A stretch of 7,956 nucleotides of DNA from Brevundimonas sp. UBA2388. Lineage in GTDB: Bacteria > Pseudomonadota > Alphaproteobacteria > Caulobacterales > Caulobacteraceae. Location of the stretch: contig DDSO01000056.1 in assembly GCA_002343425.1 (NCBI GenBank), positions 1 to 7,956 on the forward strand, given 5' to 3'. Under the pieces are notes generated by a model, which made no database searches, was not told the origin of the DNA, and was given only the letters and a program-made list of their open reading frames with translations. A program made the position numbers and the translations under genes. Positions 1 through 6,993 of this stretch are shown here, piece by piece; position 1 is the first letter of the stretch; the number at the start of each line of letters is the position of its first letter.

Positions 1-196
1 CGATGCAGCGTTCCTCGCCGTTCGCATAACGGCGCAGGGCATGCTCGCCGCGGAAGCGCGGCGACTGCGGATTGCGCTCGAACGGATAGTTCACCGTGGC
101 CTTGGGGCGGGCCATGTATTTCAGCGACAGGCCGATCGCGCCGACGGCGTCGATCAGAAGCGCGCCCTTCGCGGCCTGGACGAGACGGTTGAACAT
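1..196 (-). CDS. nuoI: NADH-quinone oxidoreductase subunit I, N-terminal part (runs off left edge)
   Basis: This is the first 65 codons of NuoI, the 8Fe ferredoxin-like subunit that carries clusters N6a and N6b and passes electrons from NuoG towards NuoB and quinone. The visible protein starts [17 protein letters not shown]. It continues through the family hallmarks GLSLKYM and VNYPFE, then the [16 protein letters not shown] segment that precedes the first cysteine motif, and reaches the conserved GEERCI at the window edge. Only the first cluster cysteine is therefore seen; the two CxxCxxC motifs proper are outside. The ATG overlaps the stop of the upstream lipoprotein gene by one base (TAATG). 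A GGAG at 207-210 lies 10 bases upstream, which supports this start. The N-terminal hydrophobic and amphipathic stretch is normal for membrane-docked NuoI. The identification is firm; the remainder of the gene cannot be assessed. Confidence 0.96.
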   Translation of the reverse strand, partial: MFNRLVQAAKGALLIDAVGAIGLSLKYMARPKATVNYPFERNPQSPRFRGEHALRRYANGEERCI

Positions 197-405
197 TACT
201 GGCTGGCTCCGGTGCGGGCGCACTCGCGGGCGTACCGCTCGCTCTGTTGGTCCATGGTTTCGCAGCGGCGCAGGCGCTCGGCCTCCTGCCGTTCGATACG
301 TTCCTGCCGCTGCTGCCACTGATGCGCCGAAACCGGCTCGGGCTCATAGGCGGCGCACGCCGACAGGGAGGCGGCCGCCAACATGACGGTCAGAAGCCGG
401 TTCAT
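196..405 (-). CDS. Small predicted lipoprotein between nuoH and nuoI (second of a tandem pair)
   Basis: Unrecognised 69-residue protein. It opens with a short lipoprotein signal peptide ([12 protein letters not shown]) ending in a lipobox LSAC, with the acylated cysteine at residue 17. The mature part is only about 52 residues. It is rich in Gln, Glu and Arg (about residues 29-47), likely helical, and has two further cysteines at 48 and 62 (spacing CX13C) that could form a disulfide in the periplasm. The chosen ATG forms an ATGA overlap with the stop of the preceding lipoprotein gene and has a good GGAG at 414-417. An in-frame upstream ATG at 429 would add eight polar residues before the signal peptide and is less likely. 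The stop overlaps the nuoI start by one base, so it sits inside the operon and is probably translationally coupled. The residue after the lipobox Cys is Ala, not Asp; under the E. coli rule this favours outer-membrane sorting, but that rule may not hold here. No function is assigned. Confidence 0.8.
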   Translation of the reverse strand: MNRLLTVMLAAASLSACAAYEPEPVSAHQWQQRQERIERQEAERLRRCETMDQQSERYARECARTGASQ

Positions 406-647
406 CTGTCCCTCTCCATCCGCCTGCACGCCTCGCGCATCCGCTCCTGCTCCTGCCGGCTGGTGTCACCGCGCGCCACATAGCATTCGGGATGCGTCTC
501 GGGGGGGCGCTGCCGGTTCCGCTCAGCGCGATCCAGCCGGTCGATGGGAGACGTGACCTCCGGCGTGATCGGCGCGAACACCGTATTGCACCCGCCGATC
601 ACCACGCTTGCCAGCATCAGACCCGATAGCGTCAAAATCCGGATCAT
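402..647 (-). CDS. Small predicted lipoprotein directly after nuoH (first of a tandem pair)
   Basis: Unrecognised 81-residue protein. It has an N-terminal signal [16 protein letters not shown] and a lipobox IGGC (acylated Cys 20). A mature region of about 60 residues follows. A Pro/Thr-containing stretch (about 24-34) leads into a charged Arg/Glu/Gln-rich C-terminus. Cysteines 55 and 74 (CX18C) could pair in the periplasm. The start at 647 forms an ATGA overlap with the nuoH stop; upstream Shine-Dalgarno sequence is weak (GGTGGG), so translation probably depends on coupling to nuoH. A longer in-frame start at 671 would put eight extra residues, including two Arg, before the signal peptide and overlap nuoH further, so it is rejected. 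The general plan (signal, lipobox, charged helix, two cysteines) matches the next gene, which suggests similar roles or an old duplication, although direct residue identity is low. Confidence 0.78.
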   Translation of the reverse strand: MIRILTLSGLMLASVVIGGCNTVFAPITPEVTSPIDRLDRAERNRQRPPETHPECYVARGDTSRQEQERMREACRRMERDR

Positions 648-1708
648 GAGCCCACCGCGAACACGCGCCAAGCGGCGACCACGACGACGCAGACCAGCGA
701 GGTCGGCAGGAAGATCTTCCAGCCCAGACGCATCAGCTGGTCATAGCGGTAGCGAGGCACGAAGGCCTTCACCAGGGCGATCATGCAGAACCAGAACACC
801 GTCTTGGCGAGGAAGGTGACCAGATAGATCGCCTGCTCCAGCCAGCCAGGCAGCATGTCCAGCCAATCCTGCGGCACGCCCGGATTCCACCCGCCGAAGA
901 ACAGCAGGGTGATCATGGCGCACATGAAGACGATGTTGGCGTATTCGCCGATCATGAACAGCAGGTAGGGCGTCGAGCTGTATTCGACCTGATAGCCGGC
1001 CACGAGTTCGGACTCGGCCTCCGGCAGGTCGAACGGCGGGCGGTTGGTCTCGGCCAGGGCCGAGACGAAGAAGATGATCGCCATCGGGAACATCACCGCG
1101 ATGGTGGGCCAGGTCCCGGCCCCGCCGCCGAAGGCGTACCAGTTCCAGAACATGCCTTCCTGCTGCGTCACGATCGAGGTCAGGTTCATCGACCCGGCCA
1201 GCAGGATGACGTTGATGATCACCAGACCGATGGAGACCTCATAGGACACCATCTGCGCGGCGGACCGCAGCGAGCCCAGGAACGGATACTTCGAGTTCGA
1301 AGCCCAGCCGCCCATGATGATGCCGTAGACGCCCAGCGAGCTCATCGCCAGCAGGTAGAGGATGCCGACGTTGATGTCGGCGATCACCCAACCCGGCGCG
1401 AAAGCGACCACGCCCCACCCCGCCAGGGCCAGGGTGACGGTGATGACCGGGGCCAGCAGGAAGACGAACTTGTCGGCGCCGGCCGGAATGACCAGCTCCT
1501 TGATCACGAACTTGATCAGGTCGGCGAACGACTGAAGCAGGCCGAACGGACCCACGACGTTGGGGCCCTTCCGCATCTGCACGCCCGCCCAGATCTTGCG
1601 GTCGGCGAGCAGCAGGAAGGCGATCGACACCAGCAGGACGACGACGATCAGCAGGATCTGACCGAGCGTCAGGCCAAACCAGAGCCAGGGCGAAAAGGTC
1701 TCAGGCAC
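644..1708 (-). CDS. nuoH: NADH-quinone oxidoreductase subunit H
   Basis: NuoH (mitochondrial ND1 equivalent) is the membrane subunit that forms much of the quinone-access tunnel at the junction with the peripheral arm. This copy is 354 residues, a normal length, with about eight hydrophobic helices beginning at residues 10-34. Hallmarks are [16 protein letters not shown] (35-50) with [15 protein letters not shown] (53-67), and the highly conserved acidic loop [17 protein letters not shown] (220-236) followed by GYQVEYSS. These are the segments that line the quinone pocket and contact NuoB/NuoD. The start codon is GTG. It is supported by GGAG at 1716-1719, which overlaps the nuoG stop, and by the usual N-terminal length. 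nuoG ends 4 bases upstream. The TGA stop overlaps the ATG of the downstream small lipoprotein (ATGA). No damage is seen. Confidence 0.98.
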   Translation of the reverse strand: MPETFSPWLWFGLTLGQILLIVVVLLVSIAFLLLADRKIWAGVQMRKGPNVVGPFGLLQSFADLIKFVIKELVIPAGADKFVFLLAPVITVTLALAGWGVVAFAPGWVIADINVGILYLLAMSSLGVYGIIMGGWASNSKYPFLGSLRSAAQMVSYEVSIGLVIINVILLAGSMNLTSIVTQQEGMFWNWYAFGGGAGTWPTIAVMFPMAIIFFVSALAETNRPPFDLPEAESELVAGYQVEYSSTPYLLFMIGEYANIVFMCAMITLLFFGGWNPGVPQDWLDMLPGWLEQAIYLVTFLAKTVFWFCMIALVKAFVPRYRYDQLMRLGWKIFLPTSLVCVVVVAAWRVFAVGS

Positions 1709-1712
1709 CGGG

Positions 1713-3776
1713 CTACTCCGCGGCCAGCTTGGCGGCGCCAGAGGCGACGGCCGCGCATTCGGCCATCGTCACGCTGGCGCGCGCGATCGGGTTGGTCAGG
1801 TGGAAGGTCGCCACGGCGCTGGTCAGCGGCGCATCGGTCGCCTTGCCGCCGTCGCCGAGGCCGGCGAGGTCGAACACCGTCGGGGTCGAGCCCGGGGCGT
1901 AGTCGATCTGACCGAAGGTCGGGTGGTCGGCGAACAGCTTCGCGCGCAGCTGGTCCAGGCTGTCGTACGGCAGCTTGTGGCCCAGGCGTTCGCTGAGCGC
2001 CCGCAGGATCGCCCAGTCTTCCTTGGCCTCGCCCTTCGGGAACACGGCGCGGAAGCCCATCTGCACCCGGCCCTCGGTGTTGACGTAGAGGCCGTTCTTC
2101 TCGGTGTAGGCCGCGCCCGGCAGGATCACGTCGGCGCCGTGCGCCCCGCGATCGCCGTGGCTGCCCAGATAGACGCGGAAGGCCTTGGACTTCGACAGGT
2201 CAATCTCGTCGGCGCCGAGTAGGAACAGCACGTCCAGCGCGCCCTTGGCCGCCATCTCCGCCGCCGTCTTGCCGCCCGTTGCCGGGACGAAGCCCATGTC
2301 GAGACCGGCCACCCGCGACGCCGCGCTGTGCAGGACGTTGAAGCCGTTCCAGACGCCAGAGTCCTTGGCGGCGACCACGCCGACCTTCTGCGCCAGAGCG
2401 CCCAGGGCGTTCAGCACAGCTGCGCCGTCCGGGCCCGATACCGCACCCGCGCCGACGATGATCGCCGGACGCTCCGCCTTCGAAAGGAAGTCCGTCGCCG
2501 CCTTCGGCAGCTTGGCCAGGGTCTTCGAACCGGCGCCGAGCCAGCTGTAGTCATAGGTCAGGTTCACCTGCTCGCCGATCAGGCCGATCTCCGTCTTGCC
2601 GGCCAGCCACGCCTTGCGCAGCCGGGTGTTCAGCAGCGGGGCCTCGGTACGCGGATTGGCGCCCACGATCAGGACGGCGTCGGCATTCTCGACGCCCGCC
2701 AGACCCGAGTTGAACAGCCAGCCTTCGCGCGGACCGTAACCCAGCGCCGACCCGTCCTGACGGCAGTCGGTATTGGCCGACCCGAGAGCGCGGAACAGGT
2801 CCAGCGCCGCCTTCATCGATTCCGCGTCCTGCAGGTCGCCGGCGATGACGCCGATCCGGTCCGCGGCCGCGGCGTTCAGCTTGGCCGCCACAAGGCCCAG
2901 GGCCTCGTCCCACGAGGCCGCGCGCAGCTTTCCGTTCTCGCGCACCCAGGGCTTGTCCAGCCGCTGGCGCTGCAGGCCGTCGACGGCGTAGCGGCTGACG
3001 TCGGACAGCCACTCCTCGTTTATGCCCTCGTTGACGCGCGGCAGGATGCGCATCACCTCGGCGCCCTTGGCGTCGGCGCGGATGTTCGAGCCCAGGGCGT
3101 CCATGACGTCGATGGTCTCGGTCTTCTTCAGCTCCCACGGGCGGTAGTGATACTGCCACGGCCGGTGGGTCAGGGCGCCGACCGGACACAGGTCGTTGAC
3201 GTTGCCCGACAGTTCGCTGTCGACCGCCTTCTCCAGATAGGTGGTGATCTCGGCGTCCTCGCCGCGCGAGATCATGCCGATGTCCGGCACGCCCGCCACT
3301 TCCGTCACGAACCGCACGCAGCGGGTGCACTGGATGCACCGCGTCATGAAGGTCTTGATGGTCGGCCCCATGTTCTTTTCTTCGACCGCGCGCTTGTTCT
3401 CCGCATAGCGGGAACCGTCGCGGCCATAGCCCATGGCCTGGTCCTGCAGATCGCACTCACCGCCCTGGTCGCAGATCGGGCAGTCCAGCGGGTGGTTGAT
3501 GAGCAGGAACTCCATCACCCCTTCGCGGGCCTTCTTGACCATCGGCGTGTCGGTGAAGATTTCCTGGCCCTCGGCCGCCGGCAGGGCGCACGAGGCCTGA
3601 GGCTTCGGCGGTCCGGGCTTCACCTCGACCAGGCACATGCGGCAGTTGCCGGCGATCGACAGCCGCTCGTGATAGCAGAAGCGCGGAATCTCCTGTCCGG
3701 CGCGTTCGGCGACCTGGAGCACGGTCATCCCGGGCTCGAACTCGACCTCTACGCCGTTGACTTTCGCGATGGGCAT
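1713..3776 (-). CDS. nuoG: NADH-quinone oxidoreductase subunit G (75 kDa-type iron-sulfur subunit)
   Basis: NuoG carries three Fe-S clusters of the electron wire and a C-terminal molybdopterin-oxidoreductase-like domain that has lost its cofactor. The 687-residue protein has a 2Fe-2S ferredoxin domain (about 1-75; Cys 34, 45, 48 and 63 for N1b). Next is the His-Cys3 motif (His 95, Cys 99, 102, 108) for N5. Cys 147, 150, 153 and 197 follow for N4. The N7 cysteines found in E. coli and Thermus NuoG after N4 are absent; the region reads [12 protein letters not shown]. This is usual for alphaproteobacterial and mitochondrial homologues. The start [16 protein letters not shown] matches the family N-terminus and has AGAGG at 3786-3790; an in-frame start at 3842 would add 22 polar residues and overlap the upstream gene, so it is not used. 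The last codons (AAE, TAG) supply the GGAG for nuoH. Confidence 0.98.
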   Translation of the reverse strand: MPIAKVNGVEVEFEPGMTVLQVAERAGQEIPRFCYHERLSIAGNCRMCLVEVKPGPPKPQASCALPAAEGQEIFTDTPMVKKAREGVMEFLLINHPLDCPICDQGGECDLQDQAMGYGRDGSRYAENKRAVEEKNMGPTIKTFMTRCIQCTRCVRFVTEVAGVPDIGMISRGEDAEITTYLEKAVDSELSGNVNDLCPVGALTHRPWQYHYRPWELKKTETIDVMDALGSNIRADAKGAEVMRILPRVNEGINEEWLSDVSRYAVDGLQRQRLDKPWVRENGKLRAASWDEALGLVAAKLNAAAADRIGVIAGDLQDAESMKAALDLFRALGSANTDCRQDGSALGYGPREGWLFNSGLAGVENADAVLIVGANPRTEAPLLNTRLRKAWLAGKTEIGLIGEQVNLTYDYSWLGAGSKTLAKLPKAATDFLSKAERPAIIVGAGAVSGPDGAAVLNALGALAQKVGVVAAKDSGVWNGFNVLHSAASRVAGLDMGFVPATGGKTAAEMAAKGALDVLFLLGADEIDLSKSKAFRVYLGSHGDRGAHGADVILPGAAYTEKNGLYVNTEGRVQMGFRAVFPKGEAKEDWAILRALSERLGHKLPYDSLDQLRAKLFADHPTFGQIDYAPGSTPTVFDLAGLGDGGKATDAPLTSAVATFHLTNPIARASVTMAECAAVASGAAKLAAE
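1716..1719 (-). promoter_or_regulatory. Ribosome binding site of nuoH, embedded in the nuoG stop
   Basis: GGAG is formed by the last sense codon of nuoG (GAG) plus the preceding G, directly before the TAG stop and 7 bases before the nuoH GTG. It decides the GTG start for nuoH and implies that terminating nuoG ribosomes sit over the nuoH initiation site. Confidence 0.7.
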
Positions 3777-3785
3777 TCGCCGCGA

Positions 3786-3790
3786 CCTCT
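3786..3790 (-). promoter_or_regulatory. Ribosome binding site of nuoG
   Basis: AGAGG lies 9 bases before the nuoG ATG, inside the 37-base gap that follows the TM2-domain gene. It supports the start MPIAKV over the longer in-frame start at 3842. This gap (3777-3813) is the longest non-coding stretch in the window. I see no hairpin with a T-run or clear -35/-10 in it. Confidence 0.65.
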
Positions 3791-3813
3791 GCGTTTCTTC
3801 TAAGCGGACCGGA

Positions 3814-4269
3814 TCAGAACCAGGACTTGTTCCCCGCGACATAGTCGCGGTGGAAGTCGCCGTCTGATTTGAGCAGGTAGATGATGAATTCGATGAAGGC
3901 GATGACGCCGACGATGAAGGGAATGATGCCGAAGGTGATCCAGCCGATCGTCCCTCCCAGCAGCATCAGCACCCCGGCCGTCGTCTTGCCGAGATAGAAT
4001 TTGTGGATGCCGATCCAGCCGAGGAAGAAGGCCAGAAGGGCGGCGACGATACGGTTCTTGTCGCCCGACAGGTTCAGCGGCGCGCCGCTGATGATGTAGA
4101 TGTTGGTGGCCACGCCGTCGCCGATTTCGAAATCGACTGTCGAACCCGCGAAGGCCTCGCGCGCGCCGCCCATGAGCGCGCCACGCGTAAAGGTGTAGCG
4201 CACGCCGTCGTCGCCGCTGATCAGGCCGGAACCGGTGTAGTCGTCGTAGCTCAGAACCTTGCCGCGCAT
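3814..4269 (-). CDS. OB/cold-shock-like plus TM2-domain membrane protein between nuoF and nuoG
   Basis: A 151-residue accessory protein with two parts. Residues 1-60 look like a small beta-barrel of cold-shock/OB type: MRGKVLSYDDYTGSGLISGD, then RYTFTRGAL (24-32) and VDFEIGDGVATNI (45-57), in the order seen in cold-shock domains. The RNP1-like segment reads TGSGLIS and lacks the aromatic residues needed for strong nucleic-acid stacking. Residues about 71-143 form a TM2 domain: helix one ending FFLGWIGIHKFYLGK (81-95, the diagnostic GxHxFYLG signature), a Gly-rich helix (97-115), a third hydrophobic stretch (115-133), then DGDFHRDY. TM2 proteins are membrane proteins of largely unknown function in bacteria. 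The ATG overlaps the stop of the upstream lipoprotein gene by one base (TGATG), with GAGG about 10 bases upstream. Its role in this operon is not known; assembly, membrane or regulatory roles are guesses. Confidence 0.85.
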   Translation of the reverse strand: MRGKVLSYDDYTGSGLISGDDGVRYTFTRGALMGGAREAFAGSTVDFEIGDGVATNIYIISGAPLNLSGDKNRIVAALLAFFLGWIGIHKFYLGKTTAGVLMLLGGTIGWITFGIIPFIVGVIAFIEFIIYLLKSDGDFHRDYVAGNKSWF

Positions 4270-4748
4270 CAGCCCTGCCCCTCGACGCCTGCGACCGCGC
4301 CGCTGTCGGGCAGGGTCTGGTTGATGGTCACCGTCTCGCCGTCCAGGACGAACCGTGTCACCGGATCGCCGGCCTGGTTCATCCATCGGTCTCGGCCCGG
4401 ATCGGTCGCATCGACCGGCTTCCAGTGGATCAGGTCGCCTTCGACCCGGCATTGCGCCCGGCGGCGTCCACCGTCGACCGGCGCGCGCCAGGAGGCATTC
4501 ACGATGCGGCCCTCAAGTCCGTCGATCTGGATGTCGGCGACCCCCTGCCCATGGATCTCTGCAAGGCCGGCCTGACACACTCGGCGCAGGTCGGAGCCGG
4601 TAAGTACCACCGGCGCGGCGACCTCGGCGTCAGACGCCGGGGGGGCGGCCGAAACAACGTCCACCGGCGTCGGCGCAGCCTTCTCCGGCTCGGCGCCACA
4701 GGCGGCGAGAGCAAGAGCGGTCACAGCGATGACGGCGGCTGCGCGCAT
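4269..4748 (-). CDS. Predicted lipoprotein of unknown function directly after nuoF
   Basis: Unrecognised 159-residue protein. It has an Ala-rich signal peptide (MRAAAVIAVTALALA) with lipobox LAAC, acylated Cys 17. A flexible Ala/Pro/Val/Glu linker runs to about residue 48. A compact domain follows (about 49-147) with Cys 58 and Cys 100 as a possible disulfide pair and a pattern of short predicted strands: DIQIDGLEGRIVNASWRAP (72-90), AQCRVEGDLIHWKPVD (98-113), TRFVLDGETVTINQTL (131-146). The composition suggests a small beta-rich periplasmic domain. The ATG lies two bases after the nuoF TAG, and the nuoF terminal GAG codon supplies the GGAG at 4754-4757, so expression should follow nuoF. The stop overlaps the TM2-domain gene start by one base. 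The residue after Cys 17 is Gly. I do not recognise a family and assign no function. Confidence 0.85.
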   Translation of the reverse strand: MRAAAVIAVTALALAACGAEPEKAAPTPVDVVSAAPPASDAEVAAPVVLTGSDLRRVCQAGLAEIHGQGVADIQIDGLEGRIVNASWRAPVDGGRRRAQCRVEGDLIHWKPVDATDPGRDRWMNQAGDPVTRFVLDGETVTINQTLPDSGAVAGVEGQG

Positions 4749-4750
4749 CC

Positions 4751-6064
4751 CTACTCCGCCGCGATCGCATGGCCGGCGAAATTCGCACGGCGGCTGCGGT
4801 AGGAGGAGATGCGCTCCTCGATCTCGTGACGGAAATGCCGGATCAGACCCTGCACCGGCCAGGCGGCGGCGTCGCCGAGGGCGCAGATGGTGTGGCCCTC
4901 GATCTGGGTCGAGACTTCCAGTAGCAGGTCGATCTCGGACGGATCAGCCTCGCCGACGGCCATCCGCTCCAGCACCCGCCACATCCAGCCCGTACCCTCG
5001 CGGCAAGGCGTGCACTGGCCACAGCTCTCGTGCTTGTAGAAATAGCTGATGCGGGCGATGGCGCGGACCAGGTCGGTCGACTGGTCCATCACGATCACCG
5101 CTGCGGTGCCGAGGCCCGACTTCATGTCGCGCAGACTGTCGAAGTCCATCAGCGCGACTTCCGACATCTCGCGCGTGATCAGCGGCACGGACGAGCCCCC
5201 CGGGATGATGGCCTTCAGATTGTCCCAGCCGCCGCGCACGCCGCCGCAGTGGTCTTCCAGCAGCTGACGCAGCGGGATCGACATCGCTTCTTCGACATTG
5301 CACGGCCGGTTCACATGGCCGCTGATCGACATGATCTTGGTGCCGGTGTTGTTCGGCCGGCCGAAGCCCGCGAACCACTCGGCCCCGCGGCGCAGGATGG
5401 TGCCCACCACCGCGATCGACTCGACGTTGTTCACCGTGGTCGGGCAGCCGTAGAGACCTGCGCCGGCCGGGAACGGCGGCTTCAGTCGCGGCTGACCCTT
5501 CTTGCCCTCCAGCGACTCCAGCAGAGCCGTCTCCTCGCCGCAGATATAGGCCCCGGCGCCGTGGTGGATGTAGACGTCGAAATCCCAGCCATGGACGTTG
5601 TTCTTGCCGATCAGCTTCGCCTCATAGGCCTGCTTGACCGCCGCCTCCATGCGCTCGCGTTCCAGCACATATTCGCCGCGCAGATAGATGTAACAGGCGT
5701 GCGCCTGCATCGCGAAGCTGGCGATCAGACAGCCCTCGATCAGCAGTTGCGGATCGTGGCGCATGATCTCCCGGTCCTTGCAGGTCCCGGGCTCGGATTC
5801 GTCGGCATTGACGACCAGATAGTGCGGCCGGTCCTTCACCTCTTTCGGCATGAACGACCACTTGAGGCCGGTGCTGAAACCCGCGCCGCCGCGGCCGCGC
5901 AGGCCCGAATTCTTGACGTTGGAGATGATCCAGTCTCGCCCGAGGTCGAGCATGTCCTTGGTCGCGTTCCACGCGCCGCGCGCCTTCGCCCCCTCCAGCG
6001 TCCAGTCATGGAAGCCGTACAGGTTGGTGAAGATGCGGTCCTTGTCTTCGAGGATACCGACCAT
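4751..6064 (-). CDS. nuoF: NADH-quinone oxidoreductase subunit F (NADH/FMN-binding)
   Basis: NuoF (51 kDa homologue) oxidises NADH, passes two electrons to FMN, and feeds cluster N3. The 437-residue protein is full length. Glycine-rich flavin/nucleotide motif [16 protein letters not shown] is at 54-69, with [14 protein letters not shown] (86-99) and [19 protein letters not shown] (169-187) also conserved. The 4Fe-4S cluster N3 ligands are Cys 348, 351 and 354 in [14 protein letters not shown], and Cys 394 in [13 protein letters not shown]. The start [17 protein letters not shown] fits the family; it lies 3 bases after the stop of the small membrane protein, with GGAG about 12 bases upstream (long but acceptable). 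The final codons AAE-TAG carry the GGAG for the next gene. All key residues are present, so this is very probably a functional enzyme subunit. Confidence 0.98.
   Translation of the reverse strand: MVGILEDKDRIFTNLYGFHDWTLEGAKARGAWNATKDMLDLGRDWIISNVKNSGLRGRGGAGFSTGLKWSFMPKEVKDRPHYLVVNADESEPGTCKDREIMRHDPQLLIEGCLIASFAMQAHACYIYLRGEYVLERERMEAAVKQAYEAKLIGKNNVHGWDFDVYIHHGAGAYICGEETALLESLEGKKGQPRLKPPFPAGAGLYGCPTTVNNVESIAVVGTILRRGAEWFAGFGRPNNTGTKIMSISGHVNRPCNVEEAMSIPLRQLLEDHCGGVRGGWDNLKAIIPGGSSVPLITREMSEVALMDFDSLRDMKSGLGTAAVIVMDQSTDLVRAIARISYFYKHESCGQCTPCREGTGWMWRVLERMAVGEADPSEIDLLLEVSTQIEGHTICALGDAAAWPVQGLIRHFRHEIEERISSYRSRRANFAGHAIAAE
4754..4757 (-). promoter_or_regulatory. Ribosome binding site of the post-nuoF lipoprotein gene, embedded in the nuoF stop
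   Basis: GGAG is built from the last nuoF codons immediately before TAG, 5 bases before the lipoprotein ATG. The same arrangement (C-terminal AAE, then TAG) occurs at the nuoG-nuoH junction. Confidence 0.65.
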
Positions 6065-6067
6065 GGT

Positions 6068-6334
6068 TCAGTTCGTCTCCCGCATACGTTGGCGGTGATA
6101 GCGGGTGCGCAGAAAGATGGCGGCCAGCATCAGGGCCCAGCCGAGGGCCAAGGCCGCATAACCGGCCCACTGCACAGCCGGGCCGGCGGCGCCGGCCGAG
6201 GCCGAAGCCCAGACCGCGATAGCGCCGAGAATGACCAGGGCGAACCCGGCCAGCCGCTGGTTGCGACCCACCGCCCGCAGCTCGGCGCGGTACTGGGCGA
6301 CCTTGGCCTCATCGCTCAGGTCAGGCCGGCTCAT
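6068..6334 (-). CDS. Small two-helix membrane protein between nuoE and nuoF
   Basis: Unrecognised 88-residue protein. The polar, charged N-terminus ([20 protein letters not shown], 1-20) is likely an amphipathic helix. Two hydrophobic segments follow, about 28-46 (LAGFALVILGAIAVWASAS) and 56-75 (WAGYAALALGWALMLAAIFL), separated by a short Ala/Gly loop. The C-terminal RTRYHRQRMR is strongly basic. By the positive-inside rule, both ends should be cytoplasmic with the loop in the periplasm. The ATG overlaps the nuoE stop (ATGA) and upstream Shine-Dalgarno sequence is weak, so translational coupling to nuoE is likely. nuoF begins 3 bases after its stop. Unidentified reading frames between nuo genes are known in Paracoccus and Rhodobacter clusters; I cannot tell whether this is one of those. 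A membrane tether or assembly role is only a guess. Confidence 0.85.
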   Translation of the reverse strand: MSRPDLSDEAKVAQYRAELRAVGRNQRLAGFALVILGAIAVWASASAGAAGPAVQWAGYAALALGWALMLAAIFLRTRYHRQRMRETN

Positions 6335-6993
6335 GCCGTCACCGGGTCAGAGTTCGGCAGCTTCTTGATCTTCTTGCCCGCCGAGCCGTCATAGAGTTTC
6401 GGATCGGTCAGGGTCAGGGCCCCGCCTTCCGGCTCCGAACTGGTGCGGCCGACGCGGCTGCCCGGCTTCGGCTTCTTGCCGGCGGAGAAGTCGTCGATGA
6501 TCTGCGCCATGCTGTCGGCGGTCAGGTCCTCGAAATAGTAGTCGTTGATCTGGGCCATCGGCGCATTGGCGCAGGCGCCCAGGCATTCGACTTCCTGCCA
6601 GGTGAAGCGGCCGTCGGCGCTGAGCGTATCCTTCGGGCCGATCTTCTTCTTGCAGACGTCCATCAGCTCGCCCGCGCCGCGCAGCATGCAGGGCGTGGTG
6701 CCGCAGACCTGGATCAGGGCGACCGAGCCGACCGGCTCCAGCATGAACATGGTGTAGAAGGTCGCGACCTCCAGCACCCGGATGTAAGGCATGCCCAGCA
6801 GCTCGGCGATGGCGCGGATCGCGGGCTCGGAGACCCAGCCCTCCTGCTTCTGCACCAGCCACAGGATCGGGATCACCGCCGACTGGCGACGATCGATCGG
6901 ATATTTGGCGATCCACCAGTCGCATTTCGTCTTCGTCGCCTTCGAGAAGGCGAACGAGGCCGGCTGTTCCTTGGCGAGACGACGAACGCTCAT
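6331..6993 (-). CDS. nuoE: NADH-quinone oxidoreductase subunit E (24 kDa-type, 2Fe-2S)
   Basis: NuoE is the thioredoxin-like ferredoxin that pairs with NuoF and holds cluster N1a near FMN. The 220-residue protein has the helical N-terminal part (about 30-90, including [14 protein letters not shown] and EVATFYTMF) and the 2Fe-2S ligands Cys 97 and 102 in QVCGTTPC, and Cys 137 and 141 in [11 protein letters not shown]. The spacing is CX4C-X34-CX3C, as in the family. From about residue 172 there is a tail of roughly 50 residues, rich in Lys, Gly, Pro and Ser, not part of the folded core; similar extensions occur in alphaproteobacterial homologues. The start at 6993 overlaps the nuoD stop (ATGA) and has GGAG at 7004-7007. 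The stop overlaps the next gene by ATGA as well. Confidence 0.97.
   Translation of the reverse strand: MSVRRLAKEQPASFAFSKATKTKCDWWIAKYPIDRRQSAVIPILWLVQKQEGWVSEPAIRAIAELLGMPYIRVLEVATFYTMFMLEPVGSVALIQVCGTTPCMLRGAGELMDVCKKKIGPKDTLSADGRFTWQEVECLGACANAPMAQINDYYFEDLTADSMAQIIDDFSAGKKPKPGSRVGRTSSEPEGGALTLTDPKLYDGSAGKKIKKLPNSDPVTA

Noticed and set aside
2551..3456. 301-codon second frame on the minus strand inside nuoG
   Set aside because: It is an Arg/Gly/Pro-rich shadow frame of nuoG without any domain.
2328..3803. 491-codon open frame on the plus strand, antisense to nuoG
   Set aside because: It is a shadow of high-G+C codon use in nuoG. The translation is rich in Arg, Ala, His and Gln with no domain, and the opposite strand encodes an unmistakable NuoG.
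3777..3842. Extended nuoG start adding 22 residues
   Set aside because: The added residues are polar and not in the family, they overlap the TM2-domain gene, and a good ribosome binding site at 3786-3790 fits the shorter start.
4270..4452. Extended start of the TM2-domain gene adding 61 residues
   Set aside because: The extension is Arg/Pro/Gly-rich out-of-frame translation of the upstream lipoprotein gene. The ATG at 4269 begins the beta domain and overlaps the stop as expected for coupling.
6181..6197. Perfect 7-base inverted repeat (GGCCGGC, 3-base loop, GCCGGCC) as a possible terminator
   Set aside because: It lies inside the coding region for the Ala/Gly loop of the small membrane protein, has no T-run on either side, and such repeats are expected by chance at this G+C content.
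5030..6394. 454-codon open frame on the plus strand, antisense to nuoF, the small membrane protein and the nuoE end
   Set aside because: It spans three well-supported genes on the other strand and has low-complexity Arg/His/Ala composition and no recognisable motif.
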